A stretch of 64,000 bases of DNA from an uncultured Siphonobacter sp. (GTDB taxonomy: Bacteria > Bacteroidota > Bacteroidia > Cytophagales > Spirosomataceae). Below, one piece after another: positions 1 through 8,684 of this stretch (positions are counted from its first letter, which is position 1; each line of letters opens with the position of its first letter). A program made the position numbers and the translations under genes. The DNA lies in assembly GCA_913774715.1 (NCBI GenBank), contig CAJYHS010000204.1:124001-188000 (forward strand), given 5' to 3'. Below the pieces are notes generated by a model. That model made no database searches. It was not told the origin of the DNA and saw nothing but the letters and a program-made list of their open reading frames with translations.

Positions 1-276
1 AGCCGGACGAAGACGTTTCAGGAATGCACCACCATCTACGAAAATAGTTTTTACGTAGAGATCAGCATCTTCCAGCTTTACTTCTTCGCCGAATTTCTCC
101 TGCCAGTTTGCAATTGCCGACAGCAGCAACTTTTCCAGACGCGGAGAGCCCGACTTAGGCTGATATTTTAAAATCGCCAACGCTTTGTTTACTTTCTGGC
201 CACGAATCAAATCGGCAACCAGACGCATTTTCTGAGGCGACGTCGGGACGTTATTAAGTTTTGCGATTGCTTCCAT
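1..276 (-). CDS. rplV: 50S ribosomal protein L22 (partial, 3' end outside window)
   Basis: Large-subunit protein that binds 23S rRNA and lines the exit tunnel. The visible part starts [20 protein letters not shown] and continues with [14 protein letters not shown], the usual L22 N-terminal half. The start is the ATG at 274-276. The frame runs off the left edge, so about 92 codons are visible. It is the last visible gene of the S10 operon, 86 bp downstream of rpsS. That gap is filled by heptamer repeats that end four bases before the start codon. The gene is ordinary; the gap is not. Confidence 0.95.
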   Translation of the reverse strand, partial: MEAIAKLNNVPTSPQKMRLVADLIRGQKVNKALAILKYQPKSGSPRLEKLLLSAIANWQEKFGEEVKLEDADLYVKTIFVDGGAFLKRLRPA

Positions 277-280
277 TACT

Positions 281-360
281 TAGTTGTCAGTTTTTGGTTC
301 TTAGTTTTCAGTAACCAGTGATTAAGCATCCGTCAACTGAAGACTGCCAACTGTAAACTG
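281..360. repeat. heptamer repeat locus 1 (between rpsS and rplV)
   Basis: Two runs of degenerate 7-base units in opposite orientation. Six units of form YRGTTNN occupy 281-322 (TAGTTGT, CAGTTTT, TGGTTCT, TAGTTTT, CAGTAAC, CAGTGAT). Four units of form NNAACYR occupy 333-360 (TCAACTG, AAGACTG, CCAACTG, TAAACTG). A 10-base spacer separates them. The left run ends four bases from the rplV ATG and the right run two bases from the rpsS stop. The locus lies inside the S10 operon, so it must be transcribed, and the two runs could pair imperfectly in the mRNA. Confidence 0.8.
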
Positions 361-362
361 GT

Positions 363-641
363 TTATCGTTTTCCTTTGTCCTTTTTAGCGACGTGGCCAC
401 GGAAATTACGAGTCGGAGCGAATTCGCCCAGTTTATGACCCACCATGTTTTCCGTCACGTACACAGGGATAAACTTGTTACCGTTATGCACGGCGAAAGT
501 GTGACCCACGAAGTCAGGAGAAATCATCGAACGACGCGACCAGGTTTTGATAACCGATTTCTTTCCTGCTTCATTCATTACCTCCACTTTGTTGGAGAGG
601 CGAAAATCAATATAGGGGCCTTTTTTAAGTGAACGTGCCAT
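363..641 (-). CDS. rpsS: 30S ribosomal protein S19
   Basis: Small-subunit protein that forms a complex with S13 at the head of the 30S subunit. The 92-residue product starts [12 protein letters not shown] and contains [16 protein letters not shown], both S19 signatures, at the family's normal length. The ATG shares its A with the TAA stop of rplB (TAATG), which implies translational coupling. Upstream is rplB and downstream rplV, the standard S10 order. Only the repeat-filled gap after the stop codon is unusual. Confidence 0.98.
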   Translation of the reverse strand: MARSLKKGPYIDFRLSNKVEVMNEAGKKSVIKTWSRRSMISPDFVGHTFAVHNGNKFIPVYVTENMVGHKLGEFAPTRNFRGHVAKKDKGKR

Positions 642-1465
642 TATTTCTTCCGCTTGCTAATGATTAACTTGTTGGATGCCTTCTTCTTGTCGCGAGTTTT
701 CTTACCTTTCGCTAAGAGACCCGTACGTGAACGAGGGTGACCTCCTGAGGCCCGGCCTTCACCACCACCCATGGGGTGATCAACTGGGTTCATTGCTACA
801 CCACGTACACGCGGACGACGACCTAACCAACGCTTACGACCCGCTTTACCCAGGCTTTCGTTCATGTGATCAGCGTTGGATACTGAACCTACGGTTGCAA
901 TACCATTGCCTAATACCATGCGAGTTTCGCCGGATGGCAGTCGCAGAATTACATATTTTCCGTCACGACCTACAATCTGAGCGTAAGTTCCGGCACTACG
1001 GGCCAATTGGCCACCTTTACCAGGCTTTAACTCAATGTTGTGAACAATCGTACCGATAGGTAATGCAGAAAGTACTGATGCATTTCCTACTTCGGGAGCA
1101 ACACCTTCTCCAGACAAGATCGTCTGACCTACGGTCAAACCTTGAGGAGCAATGATATAGCGTTTTTCTCCGTCTGTATATTGAACTAAAGCGATACGAG
1201 CTGAACGGTTTGGATCATACTCGATTGTCTTTACTTCTGCGGCTACACCTTGTTTATCGCGTTTGAAATCGATAATACGGTATTTACGCTTGTGGCCACC
1301 ACCGATGTAACGCATGGCTCGGCGACCCTGATCATTACGACCACCTGATTTTTTCAGAGGCTCTAAGAGACTCTTCTCAGGTTTGCTAGCCGTAATCTCA
1401 TTGAACGTCGGGGCCGAACGAAAACGGGTTCCCGGCGTAACAGGCTTCAACTTCTTGATTGCCAT
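641..1465 (-). CDS. rplB: 50S ribosomal protein L2
   Basis: Core large-subunit protein needed for subunit association and peptidyl transferase activity. The product has 274 residues, the usual length. GGGHKRKYR lies near residue 57 and the conserved [17 protein letters not shown] block near residues 222-238. The C-terminal tail is lysine-rich. It overlaps the rpsS start by one base and follows rplW after an 84 bp gap. That gap holds a small palindrome (CATCCT at 1526-1531, AGGATG at 1534-1539). An opposite-strand reading frame over this gene has no family resemblance and is a shadow. Confidence 0.98.
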   Translation of the reverse strand: MAIKKLKPVTPGTRFRSAPTFNEITASKPEKSLLEPLKKSGGRNDQGRRAMRYIGGGHKRKYRIIDFKRDKQGVAAEVKTIEYDPNRSARIALVQYTDGEKRYIIAPQGLTVGQTILSGEGVAPEVGNASVLSALPIGTIVHNIELKPGKGGQLARSAGTYAQIVGRDGKYVILRLPSGETRMVLGNGIATVGSVSNADHMNESLGKAGRKRWLGRRPRVRGVAMNPVDHPMGGGEGRASGGHPRSRTGLLAKGKKTRDKKKASNKLIISKRKK

Positions 1466-1549
1466 TGGGATTATTTGCTACGGTCAGGCTATGTCCTCCT
1501 ATGCCAGCCTAACCTGTTCAAAACGCATCCTGGAGGATGGGGATGTTTA

Positions 1550-1837
1550 TTAAATACCTTGATAGAAATCGATTACTTCACCTTCGGCAACAGTAATGAT
1601 CGCTCTCTTGATGGTGGAAGTTTGACCAGTCGTGATACGAGTACGCGTGCTGCGGGATTTTTTCTTCCCAATCTGACGGACTGTGTTCACTGACTCAACT
1701 TTCACACCATACATCTTTTCGATGGCTTTCTTGATTTCGACCTTATTGGCCTTAAGAGCCACTTCGAAGCCATACTTACCTTGCTCGTTCTGAGCCGTAG
1801 ACTTTTCAGTCAGCAAGGGGCGAATGATGATGCTCAT
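1550..1837 (-). CDS. rplW: 50S ribosomal protein L23
   Basis: Large-subunit protein at the tunnel exit, where it docks the signal recognition particle and trigger factor. The 95-residue product starts MSIIIRPLLTEKST and has KANKVEIKKAIEKMYGVKV, both typical of L23, followed by a basic KKKSRSTRTR stretch. It lies between rplD (43 bp upstream) and rplB in the standard order. The start is the ATG at 1835-1837. Nothing is unusual about it. Confidence 0.97.
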   Translation of the reverse strand: MSIIIRPLLTEKSTAQNEQGKYGFEVALKANKVEIKKAIEKMYGVKVESVNTVRQIGKKKSRSTRTRITTGQTSTIKRAIITVAEGEVIDFYQGI

Positions 1838-1880
1838 AATGTTTTGTCGTCAATCGTTAGGTACCTTTCGGACCAACGGA

Positions 1881-2507
1881 TTAGTTCAATAATGCTTCGA
1901 TTTTTTCTACTGCACCTTCAGCGATGATCACACGATCAGCATTCAGTAATGCGTAGGTTGTCAACTGATCTGCTGGAAGCACATTAGCTTTAGGCAGGTT
2001 ACGAGCCGACAGGAATACATTGTTGTCAGCCGTTGGCAAAACTAGCAACGTTTTCGTTTCAGCGATCTGAAGTGCATTCAGAACTGAAATGTATTGCTTG
2101 GTTTTAGGTCCTTCAAAAGTGAAGTTTTCTACGACTGTAACTACGCCTTCTTTCGCTTTAGAAGCCAAAGCAGACTTACGAGCCAGACTCTTCACTTTTT
2201 TGTTCAATTTAAAGGAGTAATCGCGGGGCTTAGGGCCGAATACACGAGCACCACCTTTAAAAATGTTAGCTTTGAAAGAACCATGACGAGCTCCGCCAGT
2301 ACCCTTCTGACGCATCAGTTTGCGGGTTGAGCGAGCTACCTCCCAACGTTCTTTAGACTTGTGCGTACCCTGACGCTGATTAGCCAAGTACTGCTTAACG
2401 TCGAGCCACATTACGTGCTCATTAGGTTCGATTCCGAACACTCCGTCTGAAAGCGTTACTTTCTTTCCCGTGTCTTGGCCTTGAATATTAAATACGGACA
2501 GTTCCAT
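1881..2507 (-). CDS. rplD: 50S ribosomal protein L4
   Basis: Large-subunit protein whose extended loop reaches the exit tunnel. In many bacteria it also regulates its own S10 operon. The product has 208 residues, a normal length. The conserved loop with RKLMRQKGTGGARHGS lies near residues 61-77, followed by GGARVFGPKPRDYS. It sits 54 bp downstream of rplC and 43 bp upstream of rplW. I saw no classic enterobacterial-type S10 leader upstream of the operon. Confidence 0.97.
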   Translation of the reverse strand: MELSVFNIQGQDTGKKVTLSDGVFGIEPNEHVMWLDVKQYLANQRQGTHKSKERWEVARSTRKLMRQKGTGGARHGSFKANIFKGGARVFGPKPRDYSFKLNKKVKSLARKSALASKAKEGVVTVVENFTFEGPKTKQYISVLNALQIAETKTLLVLPTADNNVFLSARNLPKANVLPADQLTTYALLNADRVIIAEGAVEKIEALLN

Positions 2508-2561
2508 TTTCTTGTCAAGTGCTACTATGAGAGTAGATTAAGGTGAGAATTCACGTTAACC

Positions 2562-3179
2562 CTATTTCTCAAGAATTACGAACGAATTTTTGGCACCCGG
2601 AACTGAACCGCTGATAACGATCAGGTTTTGCTCAGGATACACTTTAAGTACTTGCAGGTTTTGGATTTTAACGCGGTTGTTACCCATACGACCTGCCATG
2701 CGAAGACCCTTGAATACTCGTGAAGGGAATGAGCAAGCTCCGATAGAACCTGGGTGACGTTGACGGTTGTGCTGACCGTGAGTCTGGCCACCAACTCCAC
2801 CAAAACCATGACGTTTTACTACACCCTGGAAGCCACGACCTTTAGCCGTTCCGATAGCGTCAACGAATTCGCCTTCAGCAAATAACGTTGCATCAATCGT
2901 TGCTCCTAAATCCAGAGATTGTTCAAACGTTTTAAACTCTACCAATTTCCGCTTGGGTGTAGTTCCGGCCTTTTTGAAGTGACCAGCCAAGGGCTTAGAG
3001 GTATTTTTTTCTTTTTTGTCGCCGAAACCTAATTGAACAGCTTGGTAGCCATCCGTTTCGACGGTCTTTACTTGCGTCACGACGCAGGGACCGGCTTCAA
3101 TCAGCGTACAAGCAACGGCAGAACCGTCAGCATTGTAGAGGCTGGTCATGCCAATTTTCTTCCCAATAATACCAGACAT
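2562..3179 (-). CDS. rplC: 50S ribosomal protein L3
   Basis: Early-assembling large-subunit protein near the peptidyl transferase centre. The 205-residue product starts [15 protein letters not shown]. It contains the L3 signature around [15 protein letters not shown] and the [20 protein letters not shown] block. It is the first gene of the S10 operon here: rpsJ, which normally precedes it, is absent, and 615 bp without a gene separates it from a broken beta-lactamase gene. A promoter -7 element of the Bacteroidota type lies about 60 bases upstream. Confidence 0.98.
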   Translation of the reverse strand: MSGIIGKKIGMTSLYNADGSAVACTLIEAGPCVVTQVKTVETDGYQAVQLGFGDKKEKNTSKPLAGHFKKAGTTPKRKLVEFKTFEQSLDLGATIDATLFAEGEFVDAIGTAKGRGFQGVVKRHGFGGVGGQTHGQHNRQRHPGSIGACSFPSRVFKGLRMAGRMGNNRVKIQNLQVLKVYPEQNLIVISGSVPGAKNSFVILEK

Positions 3180-3794
3180 CTTCTTGATTTTTAATTGGTT
3201 ATCAGCTCTCCCACCCGGGGGCCTCAGAAAACGGACTGCAAAAGTAGCACTTTTTCCGCTGTTTACCGTATCAAGCCAGAAAATCCCTTATATTTTTTTG
3301 AAAACCAGAATGTACCGAGAAAAGAAAGCAGAGAGGAGACTTGATCATGGGGTGCGTCAGAAGAATTTCTACAGTACTATAGAGGCACGCACCTCATTCC
3401 CTTTGCCAGGGAAAGCATCCTGTCAGCTTACTACTCAACTCTAAATAATTGGGCATTCAATGATTAGAGCCAGTAACAGTCCTGACGTTCAAAATCGGGA
3501 AATTACCGAATTTTAACGTTAAATCGAACAATAATTGCCTGATAATCAATAACTCAGGTAGTTCTGCCAACCACTCTGAGCAAATAGCTTTTTGTTCGAT
3601 TCTTAAACAGAGTTGCAAAATAACAGCGTTTCTGTTTGATAAACAAGTATTTACCTAAAGATTTTATAAATTATTTAAAAAAAATTTCGCAGCTCGTTTT
3701 GCAAAACCCCTCTTCATGGATTAGTGACAATCTATCTACTGTTATCAATAGTAATTTTCTCAGTTACAGCCGTTTGACCTTATCTTTCAAAACT
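3180..3794. other. 615 bp gene-free stretch upstream of rplC
   Basis: No reading frame with family resemblance and no recognisable RNA gene. The stretch holds the probable rplC promoter at its left end and a 7-base inverted repeat (GGTGCGT at 3351-3357, ACGCACC at 3387-3393). The rest, roughly 3460-3790, is AT-rich. A 98-codon plus-strand frame at 3148-3444 starts inside rplC on the opposite strand and looks like chance. rpsJ would be expected here and is not found. Confidence 0.6.
3239..3246 (-). promoter_or_regulatory. candidate promoter -7 element for the S10 operon
   Basis: On the minus strand this reads TACTTTTG, an exact fit to the Bacteroidota -7 consensus TAnnTTTG. It lies about 60 bases upstream of the rplC start. 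A TTG that could serve as the upstream element is about 25 bases away, a little far. It suggests that transcription of the ribosomal operon starts directly ahead of rplC. Confidence 0.5.
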
Positions 3795-4605
3795 TCATTG
3801 CATTAACCCTAGCTCATTTTTCAAAATAGCTTCGGTAACCGTAACCGCTTTCCTTCCCTGTATGAATGACTCAGAAACGGGTTTGGATGATTCTATATTC
3901 AGGGCAAAAATGTAAGTATTATTGTTTTGCTCGAGCCAACCTACAAACCAGCCATAATCCAGTGGTCTATCACCAGCTTTGTTATTAGGACTGGCCCAGC
4001 CCAACTTTCCTGATAATACCCAATTTTTTCCAGTACTAATTCGCATCATTGCTTTGGTTAGAGCCATAGAACGGGTTGAAACGGGCAACTGATTCAGATA
4101 TAATTTTTTCAGGAAACCAATCTGTTCCTACTGATTAATGCGTGAATTTCCCGTTAACCAAAACCACTCGACGCTGTCTGCTTTGACAGTTATTTTTCCA
4201 TAGCTTAATTTCGTTAACCACTGATCATAGTTGGTTTTACCAACCTTTAGGGCTATCTCCTGGTAACAATGTACACAGGAGGTTCGAAATGCCTGAGCAA
4301 AATTCAAATCCTGATTCCAGCCATCCCGAAATATTTTCTGACCGTCCCAGCGAAAGACAGCATTTGTGTCTTTCATTATTCCAGTTTCAAAGGCAATCAG
4401 AGTGTTTGGAATTTTAAAGGTAGACGCTGGTAGAAAGCCTTGTTGACAACGATTATCATCATACGTGAGATAGGAATCATGTTTCATATCATATACCATA
4501 AATGAACCTTTCAGTCCATATGCATCAAAGTATTTTTTGAAATCCTGTTCTCTTCTAAGCAATCGCTGGAAAGGCAGTTAATAGAAAGAGGGTAATGATT
4601 CTCAT
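3795..4605 (-). pseudogene. class D (OXA-like) beta-lactamase, inactivated by frameshift and nonsense codon
   Basis: Remnant of a periplasmic serine beta-lactamase. The signal peptide MRIITLFLLTAFPAIA starts at 4605 but runs into TAG at once. The mature region continues one base out of frame from about 4559 (FDAYGLKGSFMVYD). Class D motifs follow: STFK (active-site Ser and Lys), SCV, and YGK where YGN is expected. After FWLTGNSRINQ an in-frame TAG at 4128-4130 interrupts the frame, which resumes as EQIGFLKKLYLNQLPVSTRSM. Then comes KLG where KTG is expected, then DYGWFVGW. Two disabling lesions and two altered motifs indicate a decayed gene. A functional enzyme would need both lesions bypassed. 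Confidence 0.85.
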
Positions 4606-4614
4606 ATAAAGAAA

Positions 4615-4644
4615 ACGGTAAGTGTACTTTCATACACTTACCGT
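4615..4644 (-). terminator. intrinsic terminator of the thioredoxin-like gene
   Basis: Perfect 12-base inverted repeat (4615-4626 with 4633-4644, 6-base loop). On the minus strand it is followed by TTTTCTTT, 20 bases after the stop codon of the thioredoxin-like gene. It separates that gene from the beta-lactamase remnant. Confidence 0.85.
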
Positions 4645-4664
4645 CTCATTAGCGTTTGGAAATC

Positions 4665-5096
4665 TTATTGAGCAATGGCTTCTTTAGCCATAGAAATAAG
4701 TTGTTCAGGCGTTTTAGCTCCAGCTTCTTTGATAACTACTTCTCCTTCAAAATCAATAAAAAACAGAGTAGGATACCCTTGTACCGGGTAACGATCCAGC
4801 AGTTTTGGCCCTTCCCCAGATTCCATATCCATTTTCACATTGATAAAATTGCTATTATAGAATTCTCCCAATTGCTTATTAGGAAATGACTTTGTTTGCA
4901 TCCACTTGCAAGGTCCACACCAGGTCGTATACGCATCCAGGAAGATCATTTTGTTTTCAGCCTTTGCTTTCGCTAAAGCTTGTTTCCAAGTGCCGTGAAA
5001 GAATTGGATGCCCTCTTTCTTGGGTTCATCCGAAGCATTAGTTTGGAAGGTCAGTCCGGTCAGTAGCAGAATTACTACAAGTCGAAGTGTTTTCAT
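4665..5096 (-). CDS. secreted thioredoxin-family protein
   Basis: Predicted periplasmic or envelope thiol-disulfide protein. With the start at 5096 it has 143 residues: a signal peptide (MKTLRLVVILLLTGLTFQTNA) and then one thioredoxin fold. The active site WCGPCKWM lies near residues 62-69, and the cis-proline loop is GYPTLFFID. The frame stays open upstream to 5165, but that extension destroys the signal peptide, so the internal ATG is preferred. The pattern (FLDAYTTWCGPCKWMQ) resembles the DUF255/thioredoxin_7 group of Bacteroidota. The partner substrate is unknown. It has a terminator on each side and is probably monocistronic. Confidence 0.85.
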   Translation of the reverse strand: MKTLRLVVILLLTGLTFQTNASDEPKKEGIQFFHGTWKQALAKAKAENKMIFLDAYTTWCGPCKWMQTKSFPNKQLGEFYNSNFINVKMDMESGEGPKLLDRYPVQGYPTLFFIDFEGEVVIKEAGAKTPEQLISMAKEAIAQ

Positions 5097-5181
5097 AGTA
5101 TAAAACAAGAAGGGATTTATCAGAATCAATAACGTGAAGTTCGCTGGGAAAAGTCTTTTGTCCAACTAATTAACAAATAAA

Positions 5182-5207
5182 AAGAGCCTCTCTTTCAAAA
5201 GGCTCTT
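5182..5207 (-). terminator. intrinsic terminator of dnaN
   Basis: On the minus strand AAGAGCCT (5200-5207) pairs with AGGCTCTT (5182-5189) over a 10-base loop, and TTTATTTG follows. It lies 22 bases beyond the dnaN stop codon. Confidence 0.8.
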
Positions 5208-5228
5208 CTCAACACATCCTTATACTCT

Positions 5229-6353
5229 TTATGCGTAAGTATTTAACATTACAGGCATAACCAACATCAGAATATCCTCGTTTTCATCCTGCTCGTTCGG
5301 CACCAGAATTCCGGCCCGATTCGGTGCTGATAAGCGAAGTTGTAACTGGTTTGTGCTTAAGTTACTTAACATTTCGATCAGGAACTTAGCATTGAAGCCA
5401 ATTTCCAGGTCATCTGCATCGTATTCACACGCCAAACGTTCAGATGCTTCGTTCGAATAATCTAAATCTTCTGCTGAGATTACTAGCTCATCTTTAGAAA
5501 TTCGTAAGCGAATCTGATGCGTTGTTTTGTTAGCATAAATTGAAATCCGACGTAACGAACTCAATAACTCCAGACGATTAATAGTCAGAATATTAGGGTT
5601 ATTTACGGGAATTGCATTTTCGTAATCCGGGAAACGTTCATCAATCAGTCGACAAATCATTTTGATGTTACCGAACGTGAAGAATGCATTGGACTGGCTG
5701 AAATCTGCTTTAACTAAGGTATCATCCGAAGGTAATGTCGACTTTAGTAAGTTCAGAGCCTTACGGGGAATAATCATCGTACTGGTATTCGATGATTTTA
5801 GATCCTGACGACGGTAACGCACCAAACGGTGACCATCCGTTGCTACGAAAGTGGCATTAGCTTCGCCCAGTTGAAGGAACATTCCTGTCATGTTGGGCCG
5901 AAGATCATCCGTACTGGCCGCGAAGCTCGTATTGGCAATCGCTTTACCTAGTACTTCCGCCGCTACTTCGATCGATAAGGTTTTATTAACCGCAGGCACT
6001 TTCGGGAAATCAATTGGGTTTTCACCCGACAATTTGTAGCGTCCGTTTTCAGAAATGATTTCGGTACCAAAGGTCTCGGCATCAATTTTGAAGGTAATAG
6101 GTTGTTCCGGTAAACCACGGAGGGTATCGAGCAATAATTTGGCAGGAACGGCAATAGAGCCTTTATCGGAAGATTCCACCTCTATTTCAGTAATCATAAC
6201 GGTCTGTAAATCCGAGGCCGTCACGGTCAGTATAGTCCCTTCGAGCTGAAACAGGAAGTTTTCCAGAATCGGAACGATCGGATTGGACGCTACGACTCCG
6301 TTGATAGCCGCCAATTGTTTCAACAATGCCGAAGAGGAGACAATAAATTTCAT
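5229..6353 (-). CDS. dnaN: DNA polymerase III beta subunit (sliding clamp)
   Basis: Ring-shaped processivity clamp that tethers DNA polymerase III and other partners to DNA. The product has 374 residues, the normal length. It starts MKFIVSSSALLKQLAAINGVV and contains the conserved TGMFLQL and FVATDGHRLVRYR in the middle domain and VMPVMLNTYA at the C-terminus. dnaA and recF are not adjacent, as is common in this phylum. The near-consensus minus-strand -7 sequence TACTTTCG lies about 70 bases upstream (6422-6429). The gene is divergent from treA across a 310 bp gap. Confidence 0.98.
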   Translation of the reverse strand: MKFIVSSSALLKQLAAINGVVASNPIVPILENFLFQLEGTILTVTASDLQTVMITEIEVESSDKGSIAVPAKLLLDTLRGLPEQPITFKIDAETFGTEIISENGRYKLSGENPIDFPKVPAVNKTLSIEVAAEVLGKAIANTSFAASTDDLRPNMTGMFLQLGEANATFVATDGHRLVRYRRQDLKSSNTSTMIIPRKALNLLKSTLPSDDTLVKADFSQSNAFFTFGNIKMICRLIDERFPDYENAIPVNNPNILTINRLELLSSLRRISIYANKTTHQIRLRISKDELVISAEDLDYSNEASERLACEYDADDLEIGFNAKFLIEMLSNLSTNQLQLRLSAPNRAGILVPNEQDENEDILMLVMPVMLNTYA

Positions 6354-6663
6354 TGACTATCAGAAGTTTAAACGAGTTTAAACAAAAAATTTCCGGATAC
6401 CCGAAAATAGAATTTAGAGAGCGAAAGTACAACATTTTGTCAAACCATATCAGATTTATTTACCACTGACGAAAACTTTACGTAGATTTTCACAACAGGC
6501 TTTCTGTAAATTGATTCGACTCTCTGAGATATCTACCTTTGCACACAAATGAAGATTGGTCGTTTTTCCCCATTCTTCTCCTCAATGTAGAGTAAGCTCT
6601 ACTATCACGGAACGGAATCTCCTAAAGTTTTCTGGAAACAATTAAGCATTATTATTTAGCCCT
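6354..6663. other. 310 bp divergent promoter region between dnaN and treA
   Basis: No gene is seen. It holds a near-consensus minus-strand -7 element for dnaN (6422-6429) and a full plus-strand promoter candidate for treA (6511-6541). A few short poly-T and poly-A stretches are the only other features. Confidence 0.6.
6511..6541 (+). promoter_or_regulatory. candidate treA promoter
   Basis: TTG at 6511-6513, a 20-base spacer, then TACCTTTG at 6534-6541. This is an exact match to the Bacteroidota pattern TTG-N19..21-TAnnTTTG. The predicted 5' untranslated region is about 115 bases. Confidence 0.55.
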
Positions 6664-8271
6664 ATGCCCTTTATACCTCATCGTTGTTTAGTATTTATTT
6701 TAGCTATTCCCTTGTTACTACTAGAATGTACACCGGCAGAACTTCAGACTCCCCCGAGCCCTGATGCAGAACTTGGACAACTCTTTGTGGATGTCCAAAT
6801 GAAGGAGTTATTCCCTGACTCCAAAACCTTTGCGGATGCCGAGCCTCTCATTCCTGCCAAGCAGATTCTGAAGGCTTACGAAGAGGAAAAAACGAAGGAC
6901 GGTTTTGATTTACGGACCTTCGTAAATCAATATTTCCGCTTTCCTGATGCTCCCAATAGTCATTTCGTTTCCGATACTTCGTTATCACCGGAAGCTCATA
7001 TTAACGCACTCTGGCCCATTCTGACCCGCAAGCCTACGGGTGACGTGAAAGGTTCACTTTTGTCCTTACCGCGTAGTTATGTAGTACCGGGTGGACGATT
7101 CGGTGAAATTTATTATTGGGATAGCTACTTTACGATGCTTGGCCTTCAGGTTTCCGAAAAAGATTCGCTCATGGAAGGTATGGTATCAAACTTTGCTCAC
7201 CTGATTCGTTACCAAGGGCATATTCCCAACGGAAACCGGAGTTACTACCTGAGTCGCTCGCAGCCGCCCTATTTTTCTTTAATGGTAAAGCTGCTGGCAG
7301 AGACCCGCAAAAGTGATCAGATCATCGTTCAGTACCTTCCCGAAATGTTAAAGGAGTATTACTTCTGGATGGGTGCGGCGGATGAGGACGACCTAAAAAA
7401 AACGAATGATCTAAAGCCTGGTGAAGCGTATCGCCGCGTGGTTCGTGTTTCAGGAGGGTACAGTCTGAATCGTTATTATGATGATAGCCCAACACCGCGT
7501 CCGGAAGCATACAAGGAAGACGTTTCCGTAGCTCAACACACGGGTCGTAAAGCCGAAGATGTCTACCGGGATATTCGGGCGGGTGCCGAATCAGGCTGGG
7601 ATTTTTCCTCCCGCTGGTTACGAGATGGTAAGTCATTAACTAGTATTCATACGACGGATATTATTCCCGTGGACTTGAATTGTCTGTTGTATGAACTTGA
7701 AATGACTCTTTCAGAAGCTTATTCATTGATGGAAGATCAACAACATAGCCAGAGCTTTAAAAATTTGGCTGAAAAGCGTAAGAAAGCCATCTTACAATAT
7801 TGCTGGAATCAGGAAGACGGCTTTTTCCACGATTATGATTTTGTTGAAGAAAAACAAACGCCGATTGTTTCTCTGGCAGCGGTTTATCCCCTTTTCTTTA
7901 ACATTGCTTCAGACGAACAGGCTCAGAAAGTAGCCCAACGGCTGAGAGACGACTTTTTGCAACCAGGCGGGTTAACCACCACATTAATGACTACGGGGCA
8001 GCAGTGGGATGCTCCCAATGGTTGGGCTCCTCTGCACTGGATGGCCATTAGTGGACTACGTAACTATAAAGAAAACGCCCTCGCTGAAAAAATTAAAGAC
8101 ATTTGGGTAGAAGAGAACATCCGGGTTTATAAAGCGACGGGACGTATGGTTGAGAAATACAACGTCTATGATATTTCACTCTTAGGCGGCGGGGGAGAAT
8201 ATCCCCTTCAGGATGGCTTCGGCTGGACCAATGGGGTGCTGCTCAAATTACTCTCCGAAGATAAAAAGTAG
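6664..8271 (+). CDS. treA: alpha,alpha-trehalase (glycoside hydrolase family 37)
   Basis: Hydrolyses trehalose to two glucose molecules, probably in the periplasm. The 535-residue product starts with a hydrophobic signal segment (LVFILAIPLLLLECT). The Cys there has Glu before it, so a lipobox is doubtful. Both GH37 signatures are present: PGGRFGEIYYWDSYF near residues 142-156 and QWDAPNGWAPLHW near 446-458. GGGEYPLQDGFGWTNGV lies near the C-terminus. Length and motifs match bacterial TreA. It has its own promoter and terminator and no trehalose transporter or synthesis gene nearby. Confidence 0.95.
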   Translation: MPFIPHRCLVFILAIPLLLLECTPAELQTPPSPDAELGQLFVDVQMKELFPDSKTFADAEPLIPAKQILKAYEEEKTKDGFDLRTFVNQYFRFPDAPNSHFVSDTSLSPEAHINALWPILTRKPTGDVKGSLLSLPRSYVVPGGRFGEIYYWDSYFTMLGLQVSEKDSLMEGMVSNFAHLIRYQGHIPNGNRSYYLSRSQPPYFSLMVKLLAETRKSDQIIVQYLPEMLKEYYFWMGAADEDDLKKTNDLKPGEAYRRVVRVSGGYSLNRYYDDSPTPRPEAYKEDVSVAQHTGRKAEDVYRDIRAGAESGWDFSSRWLRDGKSLTSIHTTDIIPVDLNCLLYELEMTLSEAYSLMEDQQHSQSFKNLAEKRKKAILQYCWNQEDGFFHDYDFVEEKQTPIVSLAAVYPLFFNIASDEQAQKVAQRLRDDFLQPGGLTTTLMTTGQQWDAPNGWAPLHWMAISGLRNYKENALAEKIKDIWVEENIRVYKATGRMVEKYNVYDISLLGGGGEYPLQDGFGWTNGVLLKLLSEDKK

Positions 8272-8296
8272 ATACCTGTTTTATTATCATGTACTC

Positions 8297-8334
8297 AAAG
8301 CGATCTGGAACACTCATTCAGATCGCTTTTTTTT
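8297..8334 (+). terminator. intrinsic terminator of treA
   Basis: 11-base perfect inverted repeat (8297-8307 with 8319-8329, 11-base loop) whose right arm runs into an eight-T tract. It begins 26 bases after the treA stop codon. Confidence 0.9.
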
Positions 8335-8684
8335 ATGATTCAGGCTTATTTTGATCGGATTATGTCTTCTATTGACCTCTTTTGAGCTTACTTCCGAAAA
8401 AGCAAAAACCATAAATCTAGCCAAATATTAATAATCACAAAAGTCTTTTTTGTTAATGATTTTTCCATAAAACTTAACGATTGAAAAATTAGGTTTTTTC
8501 CCGGGCAATCATAAAATTGCCATTCGTTTGCCTTTGAAATAAGCACGGTATCAGGAGGTTCAACCGCATTTTCTTATTTTCCTGAAAACCGAGTATCAAT
8601 CATTTTTCAACCTCAAAACAGGAGGAGCAGTAGTTGGTTCTCCCGTTCACTGATTGATCTGGCGGTCCTTCCCGCTTTAAACCT
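8335..8684. other. gene-free stretch between treA terminator and SNF2 gene
   Basis: About 350 bases, AT-rich, without a supported gene. GTTTGCCTTTG near 8528 resembles a promoter -7 element but lacks the leading TA. I see no repeat or RNA structure worth naming. Confidence 0.5.

Noticed and set aside
3340-3420. Stem-like segment as a small RNA gene such as SRP RNA
   Set aside because: The stem is seven bases with a long irregular loop; the GNRA loop and helix 8 features of SRP RNA are not seen.
3148-3444. 98-codon plus-strand frame overlapping the rplC start
   Set aside because: It begins inside rplC on the other strand, has no domain resemblance, and shows no promoter or terminator that fits it.
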